From contig NZ_CP020104.1 in NCBI RefSeq assembly GCF_002056795.1, positions 3,111,001 through 3,175,000 of the forward strand: a DNA stretch of 64,000 nt. The letters are read 5' to 3'. This DNA is from Spirosoma aerolatum. GTDB taxonomy: Bacteria > Bacteroidota > Bacteroidia > Cytophagales > Spirosomataceae. The notes beneath the pieces are model-generated. The model ran no database searches, was not told where the DNA came from, and worked only from the letters and a program-made list of their open reading frames with translations. The translations under genes and the position numbers were made by a program. Shown one piece after another: positions 36,153-45,328 of this stretch (position 1 is the first letter of the stretch; the number at the start of each line of letters is the position of its first letter).

Positions 36153-37709
36153 ATGATGAATCGGCAGCATTTTCTTATTCGGGCAGTTCATCTCGCTTGT
36201 ATATTACTGGGTGTTATGCCTTCGGTTGTAGTGGCTCAGTTCCAGAATCGACCGACGTACGATACAACGACAACTAGTGGAATTCAATATCGGGCTGAAC
36301 TCAGTGGTGTGGCTTCCACAAATGGAAGTACGCCCTTCTGGATGCGGTCGAATCAGTTTGGGACAATTCCCTGGCAATTACCCGCTGGAATTGGGACAAT
36401 AGGTGCTACGGGTCTATGGGGCAATGCTCAACAGACTCGAAAACCCTATATTAAAGCAGGTATTGAGGTTGTTGGTAATCTGAATTCGGCTTCGCGACTG
36501 GTGTTGCCGGAAGCCTATGTCGCTGTTCGTCTGGGGCATGGGGAGCTTTATATTGGCCGGCAGAAAGAGATTCATGGACTGGTCGATACCCTGCTCACGT
36601 CTGGGTCTATTGCCTGGTCGGGTAATGCCGTACCAATTACACAAATCCGACTGGGAACCCGTGATTTTGCTCCGCTGAAATTTACGAGAGGCCTGATCGC
36701 CGTTAATGCTTTTTTCAGTCATGGCTGGTTCTCGGATACCGATTCGATGCAACATGTCATGCTACACGCCAAAGCCGTATTTGTGCGGGTGGGGAAACCC
36801 AACTGGAAAGTCCGATTCTATGGAGGGATTAATCATTTTGCTCAATGGGGAGGTTACTCAAAAGCCCTCGCCGATGGCCCTGTCTCCAAGTTCTTGTCAG
36901 CTAATGGCTATTTGCCCAGTTCGCTAAAAGCCTATAAATCGGTAGTATGGCCGATTGGTCAGCCAGGAAGTGATGATCAATTCTCAACAATTGACACCAT
37001 CAATCAGGTTGGCAATCACCTGGGCTCTATTGATGCGGGCCTTGATATTCAGCTTAAAAACGCATCGCTATTACTGTACACCCAGCATATTTTTGACGAT
37101 AACTCGGGCTTGACATTCAAGAATTTTCCGGATGGTCTTTTTGGTATCCGGTGGAAAGCTGGCGTGTTGAATGCAGGGGCGGTGGTTCAGCTAAAGCAAT
37201 TGACGGCTGAACTCATAACCACACGCAACCGAAGCGGCACCAAACTGCCTTACGGACGGGATGACTATTTCTTTCATGGTCAGTATCTGGACGGATGGAC
37301 ACACCAGGGCGCTATTATTGGTACCCCAATTTTTACCCGCACGGCCGATATACCGGCTGCATTATTGAAAAAGAGTGCCTGGCTAAGCCGGAGTTTTGCC
37401 TATAGGCGGTTGCCCATCAACAACAATGATGTTCAGTCGGTGCATGTGGGGGCATATGCCGTATTGTTTCAACGAATTTCGGCTGTGCTCCTGGCGACGG
37501 GTAGTCGGTATTATGAGTTTGATTACTCAACCAGAACCTACGACCAGCTTTCCATGAGCCTGGAACTAACTAATCTTCTCGTGACGGGCAGTGTAACTAT
37601 GGGCCTTAAACTGGCGTATGATACTGGAGCTATTTTCGCTAACAACCTCGGTGGAATGCTCACGATTCGTAAGACGGGTTTATTGCCCCGAAAGCTAACC
37701 AGCAGGTGA
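36153..37709 (+). CDS. wzi: Capsule assembly protein, Wzi family
   Basis: 518 residues with a signal peptide (ending PSVVVAQFQ). Outer-membrane barrel of the Wzi family, which attaches or organises polysaccharide at the cell surface. Typical sequences: IQYRAELSGVASTNGSTPFW, MRSNQFGTIP, GELYIGRQKEIHGLVDTLLTSGSIAW and ITQIRLGTRDFAPLKF. These correspond to conserved early strands of the family. It follows wcaI by 59 bases and precedes wcaF by 45. Its presence suggests that the polymer is held as a capsule and not only released as slime. Confidence 0.9.
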   Translation: MMNRQHFLIRAVHLACILLGVMPSVVVAQFQNRPTYDTTTTSGIQYRAELSGVASTNGSTPFWMRSNQFGTIPWQLPAGIGTIGATGLWGNAQQTRKPYIKAGIEVVGNLNSASRLVLPEAYVAVRLGHGELYIGRQKEIHGLVDTLLTSGSIAWSGNAVPITQIRLGTRDFAPLKFTRGLIAVNAFFSHGWFSDTDSMQHVMLHAKAVFVRVGKPNWKVRFYGGINHFAQWGGYSKALADGPVSKFLSANGYLPSSLKAYKSVVWPIGQPGSDDQFSTIDTINQVGNHLGSIDAGLDIQLKNASLLLYTQHIFDDNSGLTFKNFPDGLFGIRWKAGVLNAGAVVQLKQLTAELITTRNRSGTKLPYGRDDYFFHGQYLDGWTHQGAIIGTPIFTRTADIPAALLKKSAWLSRSFAYRRLPINNNDVQSVHVGAYAVLFQRISAVLLATGSRYYEFDYSTRTYDQLSMSLELTNLLVTGSVTMGLKLAYDTGAIFANNLGGMLTIRKTGLLPRKLTSR

Positions 37710-37754
37710 AGCCGACGCAATAACTGATGTATTACTAAGTGAATAGACAATATT

Positions 37755-38342
37755 ATGTATCAACAGATCGATAATTTTAAATTGCCTCCTGGCTTCCGAG
37801 GGAGACCCGGTTGGTATGTACAGCTATGGTGGATAGTTGAATCCTTATTTTTCAGGACTTCCCCTCAGTTTATGTATGGATGGCGTCGGTTTCTGCTTCG
37901 AATTTTTGGGGCTAATATAGGCCAGCGGGTTCAGGTCAGACCTTCCGTACATACGCAGTTTCCGTGGAAAGTAACCATTGGCGATTCGAGCCGCATCGGT
38001 GATGATGTCGTACTATACAGTTTAGGACCTATTACGATTGGAGCTAATGTAATTATCTCGCAAAAGAGCTATATCTGCACCGGTTCGCACGACTATTTGA
38101 ATGCTGATTTTGCCATTTTTACCGAACCCGTCGTTATTGAAGATGAATGCTGGCTGGCAACCGATGTGTACGTGGCACCCGGTGTAACGATTGGAAAAGG
38201 TACGGTCGTTGGGGCCAGATCATCCGTATTGAAGTCGTTACCAGCCAATAAAGTATGTGTTGGTACCCCAGCCAAACCGCTCAAAGACCGCAAACAACTG
38301 GCCACTTATCCGGAAGAGATTCAAAAAGCCTGGGTTGTTTAG
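37755..38342 (+). CDS. wcaF: Putative colanic acid biosynthesis acetyltransferase WcaF
   Basis: 195 residues. WcaF-type hexapeptide-repeat enzyme: FKLPPGFRGRPGWYVQLWWIVESLF N-terminus (split hydrophobic start), FGANIGQRVQVRPSVHTQFPW, then IGDDVVLYSLGPITIGANVIISQKS, a GSHDY catalytic-type His, VIEDECWLATDVYVAPG and VCVGTPAKPL. Third predicted O-acetyltransferase of the cluster. Its stop codon overlaps the stop of the convergent epimerase by 4 bases. Confidence 0.9.
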   Translation: MYQQIDNFKLPPGFRGRPGWYVQLWWIVESLFFRTSPQFMYGWRRFLLRIFGANIGQRVQVRPSVHTQFPWKVTIGDSSRIGDDVVLYSLGPITIGANVIISQKSYICTGSHDYLNADFAIFTEPVVIEDECWLATDVYVAPGVTIGKGTVVGARSSVLKSLPANKVCVGTPAKPLKDRKQLATYPEEIQKAWVV

Positions 38343-39310
38343 CTACTATAACTTAGTGTAGCCTGTGCATTTCGGCTGGCTAACCAGTCGACCATTTGCT
38401 GGAGACCATCAGACAGGCTCGTGGTAGGCTGATAAGTCAGATTTTGCTTCGATAGCGTTAAATCGGCCCAGGTATGGGCTACGTCGCCAGGTCTGTCTGG
38501 TTTTTGAATGATAAGCGCTTTTTGATTGGACACGCTTTCCATTAAGGTAATCAACTGACGTAACGATACATAGCTCCCGCTGCCAATGTTATAGATCGCA
38601 AAACCATCGATCCGAAACATGGCTTTACTGATTCCCTGTACAATATCGGCTACATAGGTATAATCACGGCTAGTACCTTTACCATAAATGGTCAGCGGAT
38701 GCTGCTGGCGGATGGCTTCTAAAAACTGGTAAATAGCCATGTCAGGACGCTGGCGGGGGCCATAGACAGTAAAAAAACGTAGACAGGTGATCTCCATGCC
38801 ATATTGTTCGTGATACTGTCGGCAGAGCTGCTCCCCTTTATATTTGGTGAGCGCATAAGGCGAAATCGGGAACAGATGCTGGCAGTCTTCCTGAAGGGGC
38901 ATAGCGGGATGATCGCCATAAACCGACGATGAAGAGCCAAAGATTAGTTTCCGAACACCAAACTGATGCATGACGTTCAGTAGGGTACGGGTGCCATTGA
39001 TGTTTACATCCGTGTACACGTCCGGGCGCTGGAGCGAAGCCTGAACACCGGGTAAAGCCGCTAAATGGACCACTACATCGAACGGATTCTGCCGAAACAG
39101 ATCAGTCAGACGAGTGGCGTCCCGTATGTCGCCCTCGTGCAGATAATAGGCCGGATGGCTCATTCCTGAGCGAATGTTCAGGAGTTTCTGTTCACGCGAA
39201 TAATTCGAATGAAAATTATCCAGTACGTGCACCCGGCAACCCATAGCGAGTAAATGATCGGCTACATGCGACCCTATAAACCCCGCCCCCCCCGTAATCA
39301 GTACATTCAT
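38339..39310 (-). CDS. NAD-dependent sugar-nucleotide epimerase/dehydratase (SDR)
   Basis: 323 residues. Extended short-chain dehydrogenase: NAD-binding GGAGFIGSHVAD at the N-terminus, LAALPGVQASLQRPDVYTDVN, SSSSVYGD, and the catalytic Y-x3-K in SPYALTKYKGEQ. TVYGPRQRPDMAI is characteristic of UDP-glucuronate/UDP-glucose 4-epimerases. It supplies an activated sugar, probably UDP-galacturonate or UDP-galactose type, for the cluster. Transcribed toward the cluster, from the AT-rich region at 39311-39675. Confidence 0.9.
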   Translation of the reverse strand: MNVLITGGAGFIGSHVADHLLAMGCRVHVLDNFHSNYSREQKLLNIRSGMSHPAYYLHEGDIRDATRLTDLFRQNPFDVVVHLAALPGVQASLQRPDVYTDVNINGTRTLLNVMHQFGVRKLIFGSSSSVYGDHPAMPLQEDCQHLFPISPYALTKYKGEQLCRQYHEQYGMEITCLRFFTVYGPRQRPDMAIYQFLEAIRQQHPLTIYGKGTSRDYTYVADIVQGISKAMFRIDGFAIYNIGSGSYVSLRQLITLMESVSNQKALIIQKPDRPGDVAHTWADLTLSKQNLTYQPTTSLSDGLQQMVDWLASRNAQATLSYSS

Positions 39311-39675
39311 AAGTGAAATTGACCGACCCTGCGGTCCTCCGAAACGTAACTACTAGCCAGATGGGAATATTTATCTTTATTAAAAAATATATCTTATTAG
39401 ATACCATAAAGCAATATTCTTAAATAAATATAGTGTTTTTATTTTCAATAGACTGTAAAACAAAAATAAATTTTACCCCTAGATAGGAGTTTTTATGGAA
39501 GTAGGTTTAGGAGTCTACAATGAAGTATCTTCGGCGTTTTAATAAGGCAAATAAATGCCTGTTTCTGCATTGACTTAGGGAATAGCCTGTCACGAAGTTG
39601 TGTAACCTGCTAATTAATGCCTTGAAAAAACATACCCGTTGGTACAAGGGTTTATGACTCAACGACATCTGTACT
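39311..39675. other. Divergent intergenic region, AT-rich
   Basis: 365 bases between the epimerase and the PAS kinase. The left 170 bases are AT-rich and should contain both promoters. I see no RNA gene, repeat or convincing operator. Confidence 0.4.
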
Positions 39676-42168
39676 GTGAATAAATTGAATTCTGAACATA
39701 AATGGGCCTTTTGGCAGGGTGGAGGAGAAATGGGGGCGCTCACCCGGACTTATGACTGGCCTCAAACAGCCATAGGCTCCCCTGATCGGTGGCCCCAGAG
39801 TTTGCGTACTACCTTGGGTATTGTCTTGCATTCGGCATTCCCAATGTTTCTTTTTTGGGGCGACGAGCACATCTGTTTCTATAACGACGCTTACCGGCCC
39901 AGCTTTGGCCATGAAGGAAAACACCCGGCGTTGGGTAAACGGGGCGAAGACGTTTGGGGAGAAATCTGGCCCTTTATCGGTCCATTGATCGATCAGGTGA
40001 TGACAACTGGCGACGCGGTTTGGTACGAAGATCAACTGGTTCCGTTCTATCGAAACGGAAAACTCGAAGATATTTACTGGACATTCAGTTACAGCCCGGT
40101 TTATGGCGATGAGGGCCACATTGATGGCGTTCTTGTAACCTGCACCGAAACCACTGAGAACGTTCAAACCATCCACAAACTCAAAGAAACCAACGACCAG
40201 CTTGCTTTTGCTATTGATGCCACCGAACTGGGAACCTGGGATCTGGACCCGGCTTCGAATGCCTTTTCGGCCAATGAACGTCTGAAGGAATGGTTTGGAT
40301 TACCTGCTGATGGGCAGGTTGCCTTACCATTGGCGACCAGCGTTGTTGCCGAAAAAGATCGACAGCGCGTCGACGAAGCCATTCAGTGGGCCTTACAATA
40401 TGCATCAGGAGGGCACTACGATATAGACTACACGCTGGTCCATCCCGTCACGAAAGACGAACGGATTGTACGGGCAAAAGGGAAAGCCTGGTTTACACCT
40501 GATCGGGTAGCCTACCGATTTAATGGAACCTTGCAGGATATTACAGATCGTAAAAAAGCGGAGCAGGAAGTAGCCGCTAGTGCGCAGGCGTTACGGAGTA
40601 TAATCGAAAGTGCCCCTTTTCCGATCGGTATTTATGTAGGGCCACAGATGCAGATTCAGTTTGCTAATTCTGCTATTATTACCATTTGGGGAAAGGGCCC
40701 TGATGTAGTGGGGAAGCGTTACGCCGACCTATTGCCCGAATTGGAAAGCCAGGGTATCTATGCTCAGCTAGACCGCGTCTATGAAACAGGTATTCCGTTT
40801 CACGCCCGACATCAGCGCGTCGATCTGGACGTAGATGGTAGGTTACAGCCTTTTTATTTCAACTACAGTTTTACACCCTTGTACAATGCCGAAGGGCAGA
40901 TATATGGGGTCATGAATACGGGTGCCGAGGTGACAGATCTGATTGAGGCCAAACAAAAGTTAGAGGATACAGAAGCTACTCTACTGGGAGCAATTGAACT
41001 GGCCAAGCTGGCTACCTGGCGTTTGGATGCATCTACCCGGGCGTTTTCATGTTCCGAACGATTTATGGACTGGCTGGGCCTCTCCGACAAGGCAAAAGTG
41101 CAAAATGAGGACTTTAACCCGCTACCTGCCCGCTACCGACAGCAGGTAATTGAGGCCATTGAAGAGGCTATACAGCCTGGATCATCAGGTTATTACGAGA
41201 ATGAACACCCGATCATCAACCAACTCACCGGCCAGGTTCGGATTATTCATGCACAGGGCCGTGTATTTTATGATGCCGACGGAAATCCGGCCGTACTGAG
41301 CGGTACTGCACAGGACATTACCCAGCAACGGGAGGTTCAACTTACGCTGGAGCGACAGGTACAGGAGCGTACAGAAGAACTGGAATCGACCAATGAAGAA
41401 TTAACCGCCATCAACGAAGAACTTACCGAAGCCAACCAGCTTTTGATCCGTTCGAACGATAATCTGCAACAGTTTGCGTATGTGGCCAGCCATGATTTGC
41501 AGGAACCGCTTCGCAAAATTCAGCAGTTCAGTACGCTCCTCAAACAGGAATATGCTGCGTCGCTGGACGATAAAGGAAAAGACTTTCTGGATCGGCTAAC
41601 GTCGGCCAGTTCGCGGATGTCGATGCTCATAAAAGATCTGCTTACCTTCTCCCGTATTTCGACTCAGCAGGTTACGCACCGACGAGTCGATTTGAACGAT
41701 GTACTTCGCGAAGTTCTGGAAAACCTGTCGATTGCGGTCGATGAATCAAAAGCAGTTATTCAGATTGATCCGTTACCCGTAATTGAGGGGGATGCCTTAC
41801 AGCTGGGACAATTATTTCAGAACTTACTTTCCAATGCGATTAAGTTTCATCAGCCGGGTGTCAGGCCAGTTGTTCAGATACGGATCAGCCAGTTATTGGC
41901 CAGAGATTTACCACTTTCGTTGCCTGTACTGCGGCAGTCGAAAGCCTATTATTGCCTTGATATAGCCGATAATGGGATTGGCTTTGATGAGAAATACAAA
42001 GACCGAATTTTTCAGGTCTTTCAACGATTGCACAGCAAGCGGGAGTTTGTGGGTACTGGAATAGGTTTGGCTATTTGTCAGAAAGTAGCTGCTAATCATG
42101 GAGGGGCAATTACCGCTACCAGTGAGCCTAACCGGGGGGCTACATTTAGTGTCTATCTGCCGGTTTAA
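39676..42168 (+). CDS. Cytosolic multi-PAS sensor histidine kinase
   Basis: 830 residues from a GTG at 39676, kept because the motif WAFWQGGGEMGALTRTYDW plus TAIGSPDRWPQSL, found at the start of many soluble PAS kinases, begins right after it. There are no membrane segments. Four PAS-like units follow (about 20-160, 165-300, 305-430, 435-560), then a coiled coil, HisKA with H606 in VASHDLQEPLRKIQQF, and HATPase with N-box FQNLLSNAIKFH, G1 DNGIGFD and G2 GTGIGLAICQK. It has the phytochrome-like HWE-free kinase core. No receiver gene is adjacent, so it is an orphan. Ligand unknown. Confidence 0.9.
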   Translation: MNKLNSEHKWAFWQGGGEMGALTRTYDWPQTAIGSPDRWPQSLRTTLGIVLHSAFPMFLFWGDEHICFYNDAYRPSFGHEGKHPALGKRGEDVWGEIWPFIGPLIDQVMTTGDAVWYEDQLVPFYRNGKLEDIYWTFSYSPVYGDEGHIDGVLVTCTETTENVQTIHKLKETNDQLAFAIDATELGTWDLDPASNAFSANERLKEWFGLPADGQVALPLATSVVAEKDRQRVDEAIQWALQYASGGHYDIDYTLVHPVTKDERIVRAKGKAWFTPDRVAYRFNGTLQDITDRKKAEQEVAASAQALRSIIESAPFPIGIYVGPQMQIQFANSAIITIWGKGPDVVGKRYADLLPELESQGIYAQLDRVYETGIPFHARHQRVDLDVDGRLQPFYFNYSFTPLYNAEGQIYGVMNTGAEVTDLIEAKQKLEDTEATLLGAIELAKLATWRLDASTRAFSCSERFMDWLGLSDKAKVQNEDFNPLPARYRQQVIEAIEEAIQPGSSGYYENEHPIINQLTGQVRIIHAQGRVFYDADGNPAVLSGTAQDITQQREVQLTLERQVQERTEELESTNEELTAINEELTEANQLLIRSNDNLQQFAYVASHDLQEPLRKIQQFSTLLKQEYAASLDDKGKDFLDRLTSASSRMSMLIKDLLTFSRISTQQVTHRRVDLNDVLREVLENLSIAVDESKAVIQIDPLPVIEGDALQLGQLFQNLLSNAIKFHQPGVRPVVQIRISQLLARDLPLSLPVLRQSKAYYCLDIADNGIGFDEKYKDRIFQVFQRLHSKREFVGTGIGLAICQKVAANHGGAITATSEPNRGATFSVYLPV

Positions 42169-42364
42169 TGTAACACCGTATCGCACAGGATTAAGAAACG
42201 ACGAACCACCTGGCTTTCCTGTCGTATTTAGGTTGTATAATTGCCTGTATATTCAATGTTTGTAGGTCGAAGTAGTAGGGTATACTGGAATCTGCCGAGT
42301 CGCTGAATGCGATGGTAGGGTGTCTATACGGGTTGCTTTTACTGCTCTTTTGGTTAATTTCCCT

Positions 42365-43702
42365 ATGACTTTTCATAGCTGGGGGTTTGTGTTTGCCGGG
42401 ATGGTTACGGCCATCCTGTTGTTGAATATTATCCAGTGGATTACCTATCGTACGCGCATATATGGGTTATACACCTTATATATGCTGGCGTGGCTGTTGC
42501 GGGTGCAAACGTTCGATAACGGCGTATTTCCACAACTACACCTATTCATCCGGGCTACAGCTTCGATGATTGCCTTCTATATCTACTTCGATTTTGGCGA
42601 TGCATTTCTGAATATTCGACAGCGGTTACCGGCTTTGTATAAGTTGTTCCCTATAGCCCGAGCCGTGATCATTCTGTACGTGCTCATTCAGTTGATAATC
42701 TGTTTTGTACTACCCCAATGGCATCCCCAATGGTATGAGGCAGCGTTTTCGTTGATTCGGGCTTTATTGGCAATAGGTGGCTTTTATGCCGTATATCAGT
42801 TGCTGAAACTAAAAGACGTGGTAGCCCGCTATTTTCTGGCCGGTACCCTGTTCATGCAGATCGGCTCGTTGATAAGCCAGGGGTTAACCTTTGGGCATCC
42901 CGCAGATGATATATCGGGGCCTTTCTGGACGATTTCCCTGGTGTACCTACAGGTAGGGCTTATTCTAGAGTTGATCTGTTTTTCGCTGGGGATGAACTAT
43001 GGGCAACGACAACTTGCCGTACGTCATGCGTTGGTGGAGCAGGAATTTACACGGGCTCGTGAACAGCATCATCGCGAGCAACTGGAGGCAGAATTGTCAT
43101 TACAACGACTGGAGCAGGAAAAGGCCTTAATGCGAATTCAGGCATTACAAGGGCAGGTAAATCCCCATTTTTTGTTCAATAGCCTGAATGTGCTGGACAC
43201 CTTAATTGAGGAAGACCCTGATCGGGCTCGAGTCTTTCTGGAAGAAATGAGTACCGTTTATCGGTATTTATTACGGGCCAATGAGCAGCCCTTAACTGAT
43301 CTGGCTACTGAACTTTCGTTCATTCAGTCCTACTATCACTTGTTACGTACGCGTCACGGTCATGGAATACAGCTAATGACTACTATTTCGGAGCGTTACC
43401 AAACTTATCAATTGCCACCACTGACCCTACAGTTGCTAGTCGAAAATGCAGTAAAACACAATAGCGCTTTACCAGATCACCCCCTTTTTATTGACATTTC
43501 AACCGACGAAAAGGGTCGATTGCTGGTAAGTAATACGATTCAACGAAAAACCAGCCGTGTCGTATCCAACGGGGTGGGGCTGTCAAATATTCTCTCTAAA
43601 TATCAAATGCTGGGCCAACCTGCCCCCGTCATTCAGGAGGCAGATGGGAAGTTCTGGGTTGTACTTCCACTCATACAGCCGTCAGCTATAGAGCGTGCCT
43701 GA
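42365..43702 (+). CDS. LytS/YehU-type membrane sensor histidine kinase
   Basis: 445 residues from the ATG at 42365; a GTG at 42320 is less likely. About seven membrane helices occupy residues 1-215, followed by a coiled coil and the His_kinase (LytS family) domain with H268 in QVNPHFLFNSLNVLD, and a HATPase with LLVENAVKHN and VSNGVGLSNI. The family almost always pairs with a LytTR response regulator, and none is encoded in the window. It ends at 43702, next to a stem-loop. Signal unknown. Confidence 0.88.
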   Translation: MTFHSWGFVFAGMVTAILLLNIIQWITYRTRIYGLYTLYMLAWLLRVQTFDNGVFPQLHLFIRATASMIAFYIYFDFGDAFLNIRQRLPALYKLFPIARAVIILYVLIQLIICFVLPQWHPQWYEAAFSLIRALLAIGGFYAVYQLLKLKDVVARYFLAGTLFMQIGSLISQGLTFGHPADDISGPFWTISLVYLQVGLILELICFSLGMNYGQRQLAVRHALVEQEFTRAREQHHREQLEAELSLQRLEQEKALMRIQALQGQVNPHFLFNSLNVLDTLIEEDPDRARVFLEEMSTVYRYLLRANEQPLTDLATELSFIQSYYHLLRTRHGHGIQLMTTISERYQTYQLPPLTLQLLVENAVKHNSALPDHPLFIDISTDEKGRLLVSNTIQRKTSRVVSNGVGLSNILSKYQMLGQPAPVIQEADGKFWVVLPLIQPSAIERA

Positions 43703-43751
43703 AGGCAGGCTATAGAACAGGATAGGGGCGATCTCCAAATGAGGGGACAAA

Positions 43752-43782
43752 AAACGCTGACCTCATGGCGAGCCCAGCGTTT
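43752..43782 (+). terminator. Stem-loop after the LytS-type kinase
   Basis: AAACGCTG (43752-43759) pairs exactly with CAGCGTTT (43775-43782) around a 15-base loop. It is 49 bases beyond the stop. There is a short A-run before it but no long T-run after it. Confidence 0.5.
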
Positions 43783-43998
43783 AAATCTAACCCATAAGAG
43801 CTTGCTAGCTATTGAACCAATAGTTTGCAATCGGGGCCATTTTAGTTAATAATTGTCTCAATCGTTAACTTATTGATTGGACGGCAATCCAAAAGTCGCT
43901 GTTACGGCCTACTTTATAAGGCCGAACAGGATGATTAATAAGCGGTTGAGATGAGCCAGTAGGCCTGACTAAAAATATATCCCAGACGAATCGACAGA

Positions 43999-44385
43999 TT
44001 AGGCCGATTGGCCATCGCGTGTGTTTTTCTGTACGGCAATGGCACCAAACAACGCGAGTAAAAACGCAAAGGCATAAAACCCTTTTTCGCTGGGTAATAG
44101 GGTCGCGTTCCAAAGCCCGACGGTCAGCAGCACGATGGCTAAAATTGTAGAGAACCAACTTAATCCGTAATAAATATCCGTTACCGGTACCCCTTCCAAT
44201 CGATCCCGTACACTCTTCTGTACCGATACGACTGAAAATAAACCGTACATGAGTACGGTGAAGTAAAATCCTTTTTCATTGAGCAGCATGTCGGATCGCC
44301 AAAGGCCAATTAAGAAACCAAACATACCGGCGCCCAGCGCTACCCAGGAAGCGCCAACAAAGGCCATTGAGGGTTTTTGAGTCAT
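43999..44385 (-). CDS. yiaA: YiaA/YiaB-family inner-membrane protein
   Basis: 128 residues with four membrane helices arranged as two similar halves: GLWRSDMLLNEKGFYFTVLM and GLWNATLLPSEKGFYAFAFL, each followed by a V-Q-K-x-x-R-D cap (VQKSVRD, VQKNTRD). This internal duplication is the YiaAB two-helix domain. In Escherichia coli the yiaA/yiaB function is not settled. It stands alone, without a partner gene. Confidence 0.85.
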   Translation of the reverse strand: MTQKPSMAFVGASWVALGAGMFGFLIGLWRSDMLLNEKGFYFTVLMYGLFSVVSVQKSVRDRLEGVPVTDIYYGLSWFSTILAIVLLTVGLWNATLLPSEKGFYAFAFLLALFGAIAVQKNTRDGQSA

Positions 44386-44742
44386 TTTCGTAGTGATTTA
44401 ATGGTGAATACGTTGCAAAGTAAATAGCTATCAGGCTAGTTTAGAATAGGCTGGTTTTTAGGGTTTTATTAAAAGTGATGGGCCGGATGTATGGGGCTAA
44501 AATTGACCATGAGCAGGTATGTCGTTTCCAACCGGTGCCACCAGGAGAGGTGTTGCCGGAGGAATCAATAGATAATCACTTTGTTGTAGCATAAAACCAC
44601 CTTGTTTTACTGGTGCAAAGTTGGAAAGGACGGACTACGAAAGATAGGACTAATCAACAATCGGTAGGAATGGGTAAATAAATGACGCGCTGGATGAATG
44701 ATTCCCGAAAATGACTCCCAGCAGCATAATCATATAGGCATT
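44386..44742. other. Intergenic region before tRNA-Arg
   Basis: 357 bases without a credible gene. I see no repeat array or RNA structure beyond the promoter listed at 44743. Confidence 0.4.
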
Positions 44743-44774
44743 TTTGTAAAATAATAGAAATGCACGTATTTTTG
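44743..44774 (+). promoter_or_regulatory. Promoter of tRNA-Arg
   Basis: TTTG at 44743-44746 and TATTTTTG at 44767-44774 are separated by 20 bases, the same geometry as the tRNA-Ser promoter. Start of transcription near 44781. This pair of tRNA promoters sets the local promoter consensus used to judge the arrays further on. Confidence 0.65.
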
Positions 44775-44865
44775 ACGCATCTAATAAATGAGTTACAACC
44801 GCAACGATACGTTAGCGTCTACTTCGAACCTTTCGGATAGTGCTCGTTCGCAGGTTGGCTATAAG

Positions 44866-44939
44866 GGTCCTGTAGCTCAGTTGGATAGAGCATCTGCCTT
44901 CTAAGCAGACGGTCAAGCGTTCGAGTCGCTTCGGGATCA
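44866..44939 (+). tRNA. tRNA-Arg(UCU)
   Basis: 74 bases. The acceptor GGTCCTG pairs with CGGGATC (two G-U wobbles) and A73 follows. D-arm AGCTCAGTTGGATAGAGC, anticodon arm CTGCCTTCTAAGCAG (anticodon TCT), and T-arm AGCGTTCGAGTCGCT. CCA not encoded. Confidence 0.94.
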
Positions 44940-44946
44940 CTCAGGT

Positions 44947-44987
44947 AATCAGCCAGTTAACTTTAATGTTGACTGGCTGATTTGCTT
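44947..44987 (+). terminator. Terminator of tRNA-Arg
   Basis: Arms 44947-44961 and 44968-44982 form a 15-bp stem with one wobble and a 6-base loop, followed by a T-rich tail. Confidence 0.8.
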
Positions 44988-45079
44988 TTGGGTACAACAA
45001 CGCAAGTGTTCAGTCGCGTGTGAATGGTATTATCTCGCACAAAAGGCATATCTGTTTTGAAGCTATGTTGCTATTGTTT

Positions 45080-45135
45080 CTAAGAAGTTTCTAAGATCTG
45101 GTTAAGGCGATTCTAAGCTGTTGGGGTGTTATTTG
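45080..45135 (+). promoter_or_regulatory. Array A: four 11-bp direct repeats plus -7 element, upstream of the TreZ-like gene
   Basis: Half-site cores CTAAG at 45080, CTAAG at 45091, TTAAG at 45102 and CTAAG at 45113, exactly 11 bp apart on the plus strand. TTTG at 45132-45135 follows 15 bases after the last core. The wider repeats are nearly TTTCTAAG with four-base spacers. Start of transcription would be near 45142, leaving a leader of about 145-187 bases. See findings. Confidence 0.8.
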
Positions 45136-45328
45136 CTTTGTTCGTAACGAGCCGACATCGGATGGGGCAAGGTTGAAAACACTCAAATTGTCATTCATAT
45201 TGAGTTGTGTCAATGCCATGATGCCGGGTGTATCGACACCCGGTCTACCGGTAGCTGTGCGGTGGTTAGGAAGAATTTGCCAGTAGATGGTTGGAAGGCT
45301 TCTCCAGCATCTCGTAACATCTTTTTCT

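Noticed and set aside
44386-44742. Possible small gene or RNA before tRNA-Arg
   Set aside because: Only short frames without start context, and short weak stems.
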